From Morinoia aosen (taxonomy: Eukaryota; Arthropoda; Malacostraca; Amphipoda; Talitridae), in NCBI GenBank assembly GCA_030386875.1, contig CM059564.1, positions 48,752,075 to 48,816,074 of the forward strand: a DNA stretch of 64,000 bases. Direction: 5' to 3'. The notes under the pieces are model-generated. The model did not search any database and was not told the origin of the DNA. It was given only the letters and a program-made list of their open reading frames with translations. This document shows positions 11,152-22,118 of this stretch, in pieces (within the stretch, counting starts at the first letter, position 1; each line of letters starts with the position of its first letter). The position numbers were made by a program, and so were the translations under genes.

Positions 11152-11302
11152 AAATTTACAACATGGTTGTCCCAATATTTGTCGACTCGTGCCTCTTTTT
11201 TTGCGGCTGTTTGTGATATCATTATAGCTTCATTGAAAAATTACAGGCTGTAATTTACAACATGGCTGTTCCGATATTTGTCGACTAGTGTCTCTTTTAT
11301 GC
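11152..11302. repeat. Direct duplication of about 50 bp, spacing about 98 bp
   Basis: AATTTACAACATGGTTGTCC with following CAATATTTGTCGACTCGTG (from 11152) recurs as AATTTACAACATGGCTGTTC with CGATATTTGTCGACTAGTG (from 11252). The copies differ at a few positions, so the duplication is moderately old. Confidence 0.85.
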
Positions 11303-12069
11303 GCCTCTTTGCTTTAATATTGCAGCCTCAGCGGCTGATTTAGTGGACTGTTATTTACTGCTAAGGGAATTTTTTGTTTCTATGGGAACGCATTACACGT
11401 TTAAACGTAAAAACGCATTAATCATGCCAACAAGGTACCTCAAGACACTTTTCAACGTGGGAACACAAAACACAATCAGCATGAAAACTCAAAGTGTTTT
11501 AACTGTGCCAAAAGTGATTGAAGAGTTTACAAAAGCATCGCACATATAAATTACAGCTTGCTAATTGTACAACGCAATATTCATGTGGCTGCAGCGCGAT
11601 ATTGGGCCATTTGTGCAATTTGTTGATCTTAAATCCATACGCTATGTTTAGAAAATTAGTCTCTCCTGGAAACTAAACAAAGTTGCTTCGCTGACAACAA
11701 GCCAATATTCTACGGACGGAAAGAAAATACTTTTAAATTAGAGAAGCAATGTTCAGGAAGAAGCTTTGTAAAGCGCTGGCAATAATTATGAATATTTTTG
11801 AGCAGAAAGTGAATATTTTTTTGAAAAATAGATCAATTTAGTGGAAACACATATCAGTATTTTCTTAAAAAATCGGTTGAACAACTTAGATCAATATTCT
11901 GAGCATACCAAATATTCTAGAAGCATGAAGCAAAATTTTGAGAATATCGAATATTTGGGAATGCTCAGACACTGACAGTGCTTTCAGAGCAGCAAGTATC
12001 ATAAAAAGAGTAAGTCTGCATTTTGGGACGAATTACGCAACACTGGGCAGCAAGGAAGCCCACGACCTC
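11303..12069. other. Intergenic AT-rich DNA
   Basis: The segment contains scattered GAATATT-rich words near 11790-11960 and a chance open frame at 11343-11549. No gene is supported. Confidence 0.5.
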
Positions 12070-12190
12070 TGTAGCTGTGCTGTGCTCTGCTGCTGTGCTC
12101 CACCATTGTGCTGTGCTCCGCTGCTGTGCTATCACGTGTCCTAAGTGATGTTTTCACGTGTCTTACTTGATCTTATCACGTGTCCTACGC
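12070..12190. repeat. Short degenerate repeats GCTGTGCT and TCACGTGTCYTA
   Basis: A GCTGTGCTCYGCTGC tract (12073-12130) is followed by three spaced copies of TCACGTGTCCTA or TCACGTGTCTTA. Each of these contains the CACGTG E-box palindrome. Confidence 0.75.
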
Positions 12191-12317
12191 AGGAAACAAA
12201 AAAAATTAATACAATATTAAGCGTTATCTTTGTGATAAAAATATCTTAGAGAACTAATACCCTTAACGACAAAAGCTCCACTCATTTTTTAAATTTGAAT
12301 TCTCGGGGATAGAAAAA

Positions 12318-12735
12318 ATGACGCTCAATCTATACGCAGACGTTCATTTCGATAGGAAATTTTGCATAGAAGCTGAACAATTATCCAACGTTGTTGCATT
12401 GAGAATGGAGTTGGTGAACGCTCTTGGGTACGACCGTGAGGCAGTTTTGTGAGAGCCCTTCTGGCCGAGTTGGGGGGCATTCCAGTCGAATTCTCTTGAG
12501 TATAAAAATTAAACTAAATATAGACATCAATTACGACAAGAAATTTTTTATAAGAGCTCAACACTTTTCCAACGTTGTTGCATTGAGTTTGGAGTTGGTG
12601 GATGCCCTTGATAGGAAATTTTACGTGAGAGCTTAACAGTTACCCAACATTGTTGCATTGAATGTGGAGTTGGTGGACGCTCTCCAGCACGGCCGTGAGG
12701 AAGCACTTCTGGCCGAGTTGGGGCATTCCAGTCAC
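12318..12735 (+). repeat. Triplicated coding-like segment, probably a gene fragment
   Basis: Three related copies lie head to tail: 12318-12480, about 12505-12605 and 12606-12735. Copy 1 reads from an ATG as MTLNLYADVHFDRKFCIEAE then QLSNVVALRMELVNAL and stops at 12450. Copy 2 reads IKLNIDINYDKKFFIRAQHF then SNVVALSLELVDAL. Copy 3 has an in-frame TAA after LDRKFYVRA, then QLPNIVALNVELVDAL and GREEALLAELGHSS. The shared frame gives a consensus DRKF-(C/F/Y)-(I/V)-x-A and SNVVALxxELVDAL. I do not recognise the family. Stops and a frameshift in copy 1 after DREAV argue for decay. Differences between copies are only mildly biased to third positions. Confidence 0.6.
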
Positions 12736-12910
12736 GTGCGGACGGCCCAGCTCAGCTCGCTAAAGCCTGCGCCAGAAAGGAGGCAAAGAAGACCGAGCCG
12801 CTGCCTCAATGGCTCTGGAAATAAACACACACTTGCACGGAGCGACGCGCGCTTTGTAACGCCAAGGAAGTCTTCCAGCAGACGCGCAGCTTTCCAGCAA
12901 TGCGCAACCG

Positions 12911-13018
12911 CTCGAGGTGAGGTCTTGTTCGGGGCAAAATGCTTCAATAAATGGATAAATTTGCTCGAGTTGAAGTCTTGTTCCGTGTAAAATACTTCAA
13001 TAAATGGAAAAATTTGTC
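12911..13018. repeat. Tandem duplication, 53-bp unit, 2 copies
   Basis: The two copies share GTCTTGTTC, AAAATRCTTCAATAAATGG and AAATTTG. They follow directly on the third coding-like repeat and its GC-rich tail. Confidence 0.85.
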
Positions 13019-13663
13019 CTGTGGAGACTAGCTTCTTCCCATTCAATCGCAAAAATTTTGCGCTGTAAAGTCGAGCACACACTCGAACGTTCAGTGGGCT
13101 GGGGGCAATCTACAAACGAGTCAGAGAAGCGTTACGTTATAACACCTTAGCTATTAAAATGCATGTGTACTACTGACGCTTCCAATTCATTCTCTCCAAT
13201 GAAAGAATGTTGTAATCAGTGGAAGCTATTTCTACTGAAACCTATAGGTACGTCAGCGAAGTAAGGGCATGGAAAGTTATTGAAAGTAGACGGGGGCAGC
13301 TTGCCGGAATAGAGTAAAGAAATGTTAGGTCGTGCAGTACGTACTGATCTCTTAACCCTGTACGGAGCGATACTTGTTGTTATATACCTCGCTTGTGGGG
13401 TGAAAAATATTAAAGTATCATATGTGGTGTGGAGAGGCAGTTTGATCGTGGAAAAGAACGGTTGAAATTGCCCAGCTGATCAACTGCCAGCTCTAAGAAA
13501 CAAAATGTCCCCAGGAAGTAAACGAGAGCTATTTCCTGAAGTAAATTTACAAACTTCAATAACTGAGAGCAAACGCATTGTCTTTTCGAGCTAACATTTA
13601 TTGAGAGTTTTAGAGGGAGGCCAGCATAGCAGTGGGGCTGCTGTGACCAATTCATGTCTTGCA
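13019..13663. other. Intergenic DNA, no supported gene
   Basis: No motif, repeat or RNA gene is visible. Confidence 0.5.
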
Positions 13664-13836
13664 GTTGCAGTGCAGCGTACAGCTGCAGTACAGTGCAGTG
13701 CACAGCTGCAGTACAATGCAGTGCACAGCTGCAGTACAGTGCAGTGCACAGCTGCAGTGCAGTGCAGTGCACAGCTGTGCATTACACTGTTGGTGCAGCT
13801 GCAGAACAGTGTAATGCACAGCTGCACCAACAGAAG
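13664..13836. repeat. CAGCTGCAGTACAGTGCAGTGCA minisatellite fused to nested palindromes
   Basis: Units of about 23 bp built on CAGCTGCAGTACAGTG repeat from 13675 to about 13770. They are followed by a perfect inverted repeat, CAGCTGTGCATTACACTGTT at 13772-13791 against its complement at 13805-13824, with a 13-nt loop. A second perfect inverted pair overlaps it: TGTTGGTGCAGCTG (13788-13801) and its complement (13818-13831). The array could form alternative hairpins or cruciforms. The open frames across it on both strands are artefacts. Confidence 0.93.
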
Positions 13837-14116
13837 AGTGGTGTATGATTGAGGCAACCTGGATCTTAGCAATAAATTCTCTGTAAATAAAGTTGTGTAT
13901 TTTCAGATGATAACAGACTAGCTGTAATAATGTGTTTACCATTAATTTCATATTATTAAATTTTGAATTTTATCCCATGAGGCACAACTTCTGAATTGCA
14001 ACGCTGTGCTTCAAAAAATTACCTGTCCAACTGACTATTTGTAATATTATTGCCAGAACGCAGTGAGAGGCATCCTATGATAATAATACAGGGTTGCACA
14101 AAATAATTTATTTGTT

Positions 14117-14551
14117 TTGTTTTCACCCTATGCGCTGTGGAGCTGGAATTTCCTGCCTCAAGTTTGCGTCTGCAACACAACCATCAAATGTGTGGCTTTG
14201 CGCGTCTCCCAAAATCTTAGCAAGCCTTGCGCATTCGCAGTAAATTCCTCCAGACTCATTGAATTAGACGACCTTTTTTCCCAGCTGCGGAAACTTGCAA
14301 AGCCCGAGCCGTGTTTTGCAGAGTCGGAAACACAAGAAAAACTTTGGGCCGTAATGGAAGCAAAGCCAAAGATGTACGGAGACAAATGGAGCGCAGAGAC
14401 CGTCGTTCCGTGCGACGACTTCCAGACGAGCGGGCCGGCCAATATTGGCACCGATGACGCACACAAAATAATGTCTCTGGAAATCGTGACCGCAGCCGCT
14501 GATTGGTGTGATGGAGGCCGAATGAAAGGCTTTTTTGTCTCAAGATGAGAC
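14117..14551 (+). CDS. Unrecognised open frame, 143 codons, low support
   Basis: This is one of the longest non-repetitive frames in the window and sits in locally GC-richer DNA. The C-terminal two thirds look protein-like: SSRLIELDDLFSQLRKLAKP, ETQEKLWAVMEAKPKMYGDK and DDFQTSGPANIGTDDAHKIM. I know no matching family, and there is no signal peptide or membrane segment. The opposite strand is open for 163 codons (14158-14649) but gives a Ser-rich product typical of an antisense shadow. GC richness alone can keep both strands open. If real, it may be an exon or a retroposed fragment. Confidence 0.2.
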
Positions 14552-15249
14552 TCTGGGACACCCCGAACTACGGTGGAAAAGTCGCTATTTCGATTTTTTG
14601 TCATTATTAGAAGTGTTAGGTTATCTTTGCTTACAATGTGAGTAAACAAGCAGAGTCGTTTTTCATGAATAACGTGTTTAAAGTTCTCGTTGACATGGTC
14701 TACTTAATACTAAAGGGTTGGGGTCTGACGGAACAATTTAAACTGACATTTTTATCTGCAGTATACTATTATATTTACTGCAATTTTTGCCTCGCATAAC
14801 GTTCAATTATATTTTCGAAATGCGTGCAAATAATAGATTCACAACTTATCGCATTGAAAAACCAGTTTGGAGCCGTTTGCGAAGCAGAAAATCTCTACCT
14901 CACACTCGTCTGACGAAGAATCGATAAAGTGCAGATTTAATGCAACACACTTCAGGAACCTCACCTCCCGAGGGCGGGAGCTGGTGGTGTATTGTGCTCC
15001 AAAATATTATCCAAGGTCTACTCTTGCACTCGTGTGCAACACATACAACTTATGAATGCACTGCCAGGGGTTGGTTGATAAACCTATTTGTAGAGAAATA
15101 CACTCCTCCAGCGCAAGGTTCCAACTTACAGCAAACTTCAACGCTCATTGCAGTAAAAATTACAGTGACAGAAAAAGAATGCAAGTTTTATCTTTCAAAA
15201 GCGGCCACGCTGCTGCAGTGCGTTGGGCGTGAGCTCTGTGGCGTCTGTT
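14552..15249. other. Intergenic DNA, no supported gene
   Basis: Open frames at 14867-15055 and 14940-15278 overlap each other in different frames and show no domain. Confidence 0.5.
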
Positions 15250-15727
15250 GTGGCACCTCACACCTGCCACAACTCTGAGCGGTACACCATTTGGCACCTC
15301 ACACCTGCCACAGCTCTGAGCAGCACACCATTTGGCGCTTCACACCTGCCACAGCTCTGAGCGGCACACCATTTGGCACCTCACACCTGCCACAGCTCTG
15401 AGCAGTACACCATTTGGCACCTCACACCTGCCACAGCTCTGAGCGGCACACCATTTGGCCCCTCACACTTGCCACAGCTCTGAGCAGCACACCATTTGGC
15501 ACCTCACACCTGCCACAGCTCTGAGCGGCACACCATTTGGCCCCTCACACCTGCCACAGCTCTGAGCGGCACACCATTTGGCCCCTCACACTTGCCACTG
15601 CTCTGAGTGGCACACCATTTGGCCCCTCACACTTGCCACTGCTCTGAGTGGCACACCATTTGGCCCCTCACACTTGCCACTGCTCTGAGCAGCACACCAT
15701 TTGGCACCTCACACCTGCCACAGCTCA
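15250..15727. repeat. Minisatellite, 41-bp unit, about 11-12 copies
   Basis: The unit is GGCACCTCACACCTGCCACA followed by GCTCTGAGCGGCACACCATTT. The start recurs at 15252, 15293 and 15334. Three internal variants (GGCACC/GGCCCC, CACCTG/CACTTG, CACAGC/CACTGC) co-vary in blocks. The downstream copies carry GGCCCC with CACTTG, which suggests segmental expansion. Confidence 0.96.
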
Positions 15728-16540
15728 TTTCTACGCGTCTTTTTAGTGCATTGTTTACAAATGCAATCGACTTCAGAAACAGGTCGTGGTCTCGCCAAAA
15801 TGTGTTCCCTAAATTGTAGGATGAGAAAATTACAAAACAACCTGCGCGGGAATGTGCACAAAATGCTCGTCGTTTTTGTGCCATTCCATCAAATTTTGGA
15901 AAGGTAATAACGTAATAAATAATAATTAAAGGTAATAACGCTTGTAATTTTTTGTTATATGTGCTACTGTCTATTGTGTTACTCAACACTGTCAAGAAAT
16001 GAATAACGTCAAGGAAGTATGCGATATTTTCGTCAGGAAAAATGCACTCATAAATTCGACAACTGATCACAAAATAGACTCGTTTATCATGAGTTTTTGT
16101 GATCATGTGGTACCTGGCTGCATTTGACATCCTATAATTACATTATTATTATAACATTATTTTAATCAAACATAGCTAGACGTCCCATTTTATTACACGG
16201 TCACAATTGCCACAGGAATGCGTAGACGCAATTGCGTTAGAGCATCGTTGGACCCGAGACCCTCTGGCTGCTGCCCGAGCGGACTCCACTCCACAGGCTG
16301 CAACCTGATAGCAATAACATGAAATTCTGAGCTGATTGCTCGCTCGCTGACATTGCCTCCCACCCCGCTCCACCCCTCCCACTGATGCAATAATGGAGCG
16401 GCACTCCAATGTTGGGAGTGCCATTAGATAATGAGCGCCCATTATGCTCGAACAGGTGCCCATCTCTTGTCAACGCCAGCCTGCTCTGAGAGGTCATAGC
16501 GCCCTCTGTAATGAACAGCCATGGAAGTACGGCATTAGCT
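15728..16540. other. Intergenic DNA, no supported gene
   Basis: Mixed composition; GC-richer from 16200 to 16440. No motif recognised. Confidence 0.5.
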
Positions 16541-16850
16541 CTGCCTCATGTTGCGCTGCCTCATGTTGCGCTGCCTCGTGTTGCCCTGCCTCATGTTGCG
16601 CTGCCTCATGTTGCGCTGTCCCATGTTGCGCTGCCTCGTGTTGCGATGCCTCTTGTTGCACTGCCCCATGTTGCGCTGCCTCGTGTTGCGCTGTCTCGTG
16701 TTGCGCTGCCTCATGTTGCACCGCCTCATGTTGCGCTGCCTCATGTCGCGCTACCTCGTGTTGCGCTTCCTCATGTTGTACTGCCTCATGTTTCGCTGCC
16801 TCGTGTTGCGCAGCCTCATATTGCGCTGCCCCATGTTGCGTTGTCATACA
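16541..16850. repeat. Minisatellite, 15-bp unit, about 20 copies
   Basis: The unit is GCTGCCTCATGTTGC with frequent transitions at the CATG/CGTG site. A 15-bp period leaves five of six frames open and yields pentapeptide repeats such as CCAAS, LPHVA or QHEAA. These are not proteins. The strong divergence between units shows an older array than the one at 2781. Confidence 0.95.
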
Positions 16851-18339
16851 TTTCACTGCACCCAATACTGCATTTGAAGTATTTCGGCAGCCGCAGTCAG
16901 TTGAACAGTGAACAAATGATGGTGTAAAGAATTTAATTTTCTCAATCTGAATGGTAATTTTTTTTCAAGGTTTATCTAAAATTATAGCGAATATCATCTC
17001 GATCATCCACAAACATGGAGGTAATCTTCTAAATGTTTAAAGAAAATAAAAAACTGCGCAATCATGGTTTACAGCACGGTTGAGACCAAGTAAATAATTT
17101 GAACAAACTTTTCTGCCGTGGCTTATTTTTTCAAGTCTGGATGCTTACATATTTCCAGCTAAATCAACTTACACAACTTTGAACACCTGAGCTACCAGGG
17201 TTCGGGCTTCATAGATATTGAGGCGCGCTACCAGCGTTCTATTTCCTGCATTCAGTGCCCGAACGAAGGTATTTGTGCTGCTACAACCGCTCTAATTCTT
17301 GCTTTTAAGCTCTCACAAGCGATGGCAAGCTATTTGAATCACAAGTTATCGACTTATTTTTACAGCATTACGAACGCTGAGAACACATTGGAATTATATA
17401 GCTGAATGACGCTGAATGAGATCGAGTTTTAAATTGGAAATGGCTTACTGTTGACTGCACCCAAGGCTTTAATGCGAGTACTGGAATGGAGTTTCTCGAA
17501 TTTAATTAGCAAAAGAAATGAATGAATTCCTAAATTTTCTTTCTGGTAAATTTAAATCATTTGAATTGGAAAAGAGCAAGGATTGTAATTTTATGACCAC
17601 ATACATTCCAGATGAAAATTTACCTTCAGCTCGCCTAGCGCACTTTGTGTCAGAATGTGTATATCAGGAAGTGGTTGTTTGAGCTTGTGCTGAGCCAAAT
17701 ACTGAGAACATTGAGAACTACATAAAGATGGGCCTTTGTGTTTAGTTACAACTCGCGAGAGGTCTGTGTACAACTTGGTTCAGATGAGTCAGATTTGCAG
17801 CAATGAGGTTACCTAAATAATTATATAAACAGATTAGAGATAAATCATTTTCTAACAGATGAAACTACTATTAAACTGAGAGCTTTTGATAATGCTATGA
17901 ACGAAGAGGGACATAATTTATGCTTGTGTAGGAACATTGAAAAGTACCCGAGATGCAATTAGTGAGACGGCGATGAGAAGAACGGCGTGTGCAAACAGCA
18001 GGAAATTAGCAGAACTTTTACATGTGATCTGAGTAATTGCGTCATCTAGAGGGTAAGTCAGAGCATCCCTGACTAACGGAAGCCATTGTATACAACCTCT
18101 CGAATATACAGTAGAAAAGGAAGTTGTTTACTTGAGGGAAAATACACAGTTGCTGCAGGAACGCTAACCACTTGATAAAATAAGTGTATTTATTGACTAA
18201 CCGGAGCAAAATAAACTCGTATTTTGTAACTTGTGTAACAGGTCATGATGTTGCCTGCATGGATATTAGTCCAACTTTTGAGGGTGCGTTAAACTTTCCA
18301 ACCACTGGGAAAAAACTAAGCATTGTTGGTTTTATCCAA
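16851..18339. other. Intergenic AT-rich DNA
   Basis: No supported gene or repeat. A small minus-strand frame at 17591-17773 has no recognisable feature. Confidence 0.5.
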
Positions 18340-18460
18340 TGATAACCAACATTGAGTTAACGTACTCCATTGTAACTAGCATTGATCTAACATACTTGAG
18401 TGTAACCAACATTGATCTAACGCACTTTATTGTAACCAACATAGATCTAACGCACTCAAA
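18340..18460. repeat. Tandem repeat, 30-bp unit, 4 copies
   Basis: The unit is TGTAACCAACATTGATCTAA followed by CGCACTTTAT. Starts are near 18341, 18371, 18401 and 18431, with the first copy most diverged. Confidence 0.9.
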
Positions 18461-19276
18461 CCAATCGTGAAAGCGTTTGAAAAAGAAATGAGCATACAAT
18501 AGATGAGGGCACGAGGTTGTGGAGCTGAAATTTCCATAGATTAGAAGCCAGTTTAGAGGACTGAAGATCTATGAGCAGAGCGGCCTGAGGAGGTCCCCTC
18601 ACCTCAGCAAGCATGGGGTAGAAACAGCCTATTTAGGTGGAAACTTATATATACCTAATGGAAGTAGTCAGGAAATAATACAAAGGAAGGTATTCCTTTT
18701 CTATCGCTCTCAAGTACCTGATACAGCAACCGTTTGCAGGTTGGCTACACTTTGACATTTGGGGAATGTCCCCCATGAGAAATAAGAACAAGCTTGAACT
18801 ATGAAATAGGATTCGCATCAATTTGGAGTCCCATGATACTCTTTATCCGCTGCAATGTCTAAAAATAAAAATTATTGGATTCGAAATTTTGAAACACGAA
18901 AGATAAACGACTTAAGTAAGCAATTTTTGCTCTGATTTTAAGATACCAAATTTAACGTTTGTTTTGTGAATTGATAGCTTCCCACGCTGCAGTCGTACTG
19001 CACTGCTGCTCTGCTGCAGTGCTGCAGTGCGTCGTGTCACGTGCTCACCATGATATGAAAGGGAATTTTGAATGGCGTGTACAAAATTTTCCCTCCGTAT
19101 TGAATGCATGGCTCTACACCCTAGTAAAGCAATCGAAACCTGTCATAGATCGAAAAGCTCATGAAGTGCAAATTAACCATTATATGAGTTCAAATTTTAT
19201 TTGCATATTTATTCCACTGAACTTGTTTACGCAGTTCAATCCCTAAAACCAAAAACTCCGAAGTTTCCCCGTAACC
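18461..19276. other. Intergenic DNA, short CTGCAGTGC-rich patch
   Basis: At 18985-19036 a cluster of CTGCAGTGC and CTGCTGCTCTGCTGC words resembles the array at 13664. No gene is supported. Confidence 0.5.
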
Positions 19277-19521
19277 ATGAATAATTTCATCGTCTCATAT
19301 TCGCCAGGTGAGGCTGAAAGACAGTTCCCCCAAATAAAAATTCATCAGGACATCATTGCCAGTTCGAAGCTAAAATGAAGCGATTTAGCGATCAGTTCAA
19401 AGAACTTTACCCCAAGAAAGACTGGAAATACGAGGCCAACCAACCAGCTGAAGGGGCGAACGGAAGAAAAACCAAACCTTATTCGCGAGACTTTTTTCTT
19501 TCACAAGACGTTGCAATTTAG
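19277..19521 (+). CDS. Two overlapping small open frames, possible decayed coding exon
   Basis: Frame 1 starts at ATG 19277 (context TAACCATGA) and reads MNNFIVSYSPGEAERQF, then PQIKIHQDIIASSKLK, 33 codons. Its TGA overlaps ATG 19375 as ATGA. Frame 2 continues for 48 codons: MKRFSDQFKELYPKKDWKYE, ANQPAEGANGRKTKPYSRDF, FLSQDVAI. Both are rich in charged residues and look more protein-like than their neighbours. I recognise neither. The overlap could be chance, or a single ancestral frame broken by a frameshift. A splice between them using CCAG/GTGAGG and GCCAG does not restore an open frame. Confidence 0.2.
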
Positions 19522-19867
19522 TTCAATAACAACAATGGCGTTCATTTGACTCTCGGTAGGGCGTATTTTGCCGGCAAACTGCTCAAGTTTTGATCAAAGT
19601 TGCGCCGGTGCACAGAAACACGGGCCCGAATTCTCCGCAGCCGCGCCTTCTTTCGATGTGCGAGAGCAGAAAACAGCAAAATGGTTCCGGTGCCTGAACC
19701 TAAATCAAGGTTTGCTCTTCTAATCTCGTAGCGCTAAGTAATAAACTCTGTTTGTCGCCCTGTGTCAGTCTCACCGAGGGCAAGGTTCTGAGTTGAGGTC
19801 ATGTTTTCCCAATAAAAGACGAGTAAATTTTCCCTCATTGTTTTCTCTGTACAAAGATTGAACCTTC
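19522..19867. other. Spacer, no feature seen
   Basis: Moderately GC-rich in 19600-19680; nothing recognisable. Confidence 0.5.
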
Positions 19868-20128
19868 GCGTTCACTCACTGGCACATACGCATTCACTCA
19901 CTGGCACATACGCATTCACTCACTGGCACATACGCATTCACTCACTGGTGCATACGCATTCACTCACTGGTACATACGCATTCACTCACTGGTACATACG
20001 CATTCACTCACTGGTACATACGCATTCACTCACTGGTACATACGCATTCACTCACTGGTACATACGCATTCACTCACTGGTACATACGCATTCACTCACT
20101 GGTACATACGCATTCACTCACTAGTACA
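19868..20128. repeat. Minisatellite, 22-bp unit, about 12 copies
   Basis: The unit is CATTCACTCACTGGTACATA followed by CG. The first three copies have GGCACA, one has GGTGCA and the rest GGTACA, showing directional spread of the GGTACA variant. Confidence 0.96.
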
Positions 20129-20877
20129 CACAGTACATGCATACATTTTCGTGTGCGGGTTCGACCTCTTGCAGTACAAGTGGGCTTTATTTGCTCTGCA
20201 GAATGAGTCCACCTATAAAATAGGATGAAGAAACATTACATGATAATACCACCAGAATATAAGGCGTATGAAATGCTGTACGTTCAAATGCTCTTCTATC
20301 TTTTACGATTGCTAATTTACTAAGAGGTCTGTAATGAAAAACGGTGCGATTCCTGCTTCTTTTATTAATAGATCAATTTACCAAAAAACTTAAGTGTTTG
20401 AACACTTTCCGTATGGATACCCTTATCGTCATTTGTCGCTTGATCATGCAATCGTGAACATCTTTCATGTTACCACACACTGTTCTCTAAAAACAGTTGC
20501 AATCCCTCAGTAGTTTGCTTAAAACAACATTTATGGCATGTTAGTTTTCATTCTTTTGCTATTCGTTCTCTTGGCACAAACTTAGCAATCACAGCCGGTG
20601 ACACAGGCCTCCTCAGGCCGAGGTGTTCTCAGCCGCCCTTCCAAGTTGCTATCACCGCAACTTCTTCCCCTAGCCGTCCATTTTTCTCCGTTAATCTTGC
20701 ATTGGCCATCTCAATAAATCCTTACCAAGTTGCACGGGAGAAAATTTTCAAAATATTATCTGGCGGAGGCTGCGCGCAGCTGATATGCGTTAGGGAACTT
20801 TGTGAAGTTTATTGTTCTTCCGTGGGCGAAGTGAGCGCAAATTCCCGCTTTCTGGAGGGCACCCAGCCGGGGACTGC
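20129..20877. other. Intergenic DNA, no supported gene
   Basis: Ordinary sequence; the open frame at 20702-20911 runs into the next array. Confidence 0.5.
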
Positions 20878-21030
20878 GCTGTGCTGCCGTGAGTGGAGTG
20901 TGCTGCCGTGAGTGGAGTGTGCTGCCGTGAGTGGAGTGTGTTACCGTGAGTGGAGTGTGCTGCCGTGAGTAGAGTGTGCTGCCGTGAGTGGAGTGTGCTG
21001 CCGTGGGTGGAGTGTGCTGCCTTGAGTCGA
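20878..21030. repeat. Minisatellite, 19-bp unit, about 8 copies
   Basis: The unit is GCTGCCGTGAGTGGAGTGT, with a GTTACC variant at 20939 and diverged last copies. Confidence 0.95.
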
Positions 21031-21842
21031 GTGAGTACAGAGCACACTATACAACAAAGGAACACAACACACGCTGCCTCTGACATAAGCAAGGATCTGC
21101 GGGGGCCTATACCTCTTACATCTCCACGCCTGCTCTCAGGTATCGTGATGTCACAAAAATAGTAGGATATTTCGCATCATTGTTAAGAATCGATTCAGTG
21201 AAATTCACTGGGATTAATAGGTATCGTTCATTTCTGATAGAACAGACCTGAATTGGCTTCGAGGAATTTAACAAGTGAAGCTGAGATAGAGATACTTTTT
21301 CTGACGGTTGAGTGTGTATAAAAGTTTGATTTACTTGTATTTCATCAGTAATGAAAGAAGAAGGAAGTAGGGTTGAGCTTGTGCTGGTGGTTAGAACAAT
21401 TTAAACTAAAGAAATATTTTAATCACGGACTTTCTGGCAATAGCGATAGATAAGGTCCTCATTTTACCCCTGGAGCACAGGATTTACATAATGTTGGGCT
21501 TCACACAATTTAGGTGTTCACGTTGCTCCTATACAACACGTAGTCGTCAAAATCGTTTGTTAGAACAAAAGTTAAGCACAGTTCCCAAATTTGACCATAG
21601 ACAAAGCTGTATTCCATTTTTAAGAAAATACGAAATTTTGAGCTAGTGGTAATGAATTAAGGGAGGAAATGCTTAAAAAGATTTCCTAACCTGAAACTAA
21701 ATGAATGAAAGCATTCAAGTTTCGTTACCAATATTTGACTTAATGTGACGTAACATCCCGCACAGAAATCAGAGTCCGAGCCTCTGTGTGGGGACGCGCG
21801 CAGCTGCGGTGCGAGTAAGACATGAACAACAAATGCTGACTT
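21031..21842. other. Intergenic DNA, no supported gene
   Basis: No motif or repeat recognised. Confidence 0.5.
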
Positions 21843-21845
21843 TGA

Positions 21846-22115
21846 GGCCGCTGTCACACGGAGACCAAATGGTAACGCTTCGTCACAATCGTCTACAGTG
21901 AGCGGTGCCACTCGGTCTGTCCAGCGCTGCGAAGCGGTTAGAGTTCAGCCTAAGTTTGGGACCAGTTTGGTCATACCATGATTTCAGGCTCTGAAATCAT
22001 GGTATGACTAAGCTGGTCCCAAACGGTTTCACAGCGCTGGACAGACCGAGTGGTACTGCTCACTGTAGACGATTGTGACGGAAAGTTGCCGTTTGGTCTC
22101 CGTGTGACGGCAGCC
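21846..22115. mobile_element. Long-hairpin MITE, PIF/Harbinger-like
   Basis: This 270-bp element is an almost full-length inverted repeat. The ends are GGCCGCTGTCACACGGAGAC and, on the other strand, GGCTGCCGTCACACGGAGAC. The arms continue through matching CAATCGTCTACAGTGAGC and CACTCGGTCTGTCCAGCGCT. They meet at the centre in CATACCATGATTTCAG (21974-21989) and its complement with a 5-nt loop. Flanks are TGA (21843-21845) and TTA (22116-22118), compatible with a mutated three-base TWA duplication. The TIR differs from that of the element at 395, so it is a separate family of the same general type. There is no coding capacity. Confidence 0.78.
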
Positions 22116-22118
22116 TTA

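Noticed and set aside
14158-14649. 163-codon minus-strand frame opposite 14117-14551
   Set aside because: Ser-rich composition typical of an antisense shadow in GC-richer DNA; the plus strand reads more like protein.
16444-16927. Up to six simultaneous open frames (Cys/Ala, Gln/His, Met/Arg/Asn repeats)
   Set aside because: The 15-bp repeat unit lacks stops in most frames; resemblance to Cys-rich or structural proteins is compositional.
19277-19521. Splicing the two small ORFs using GTGAGG and GCCAG
   Set aside because: The joined frame meets a TAA within three codons.
20150-20170. GGGTTCGACCTC resembling a tRNA T-loop
   Set aside because: Departs from the B-box consensus and no cloverleaf can be drawn.
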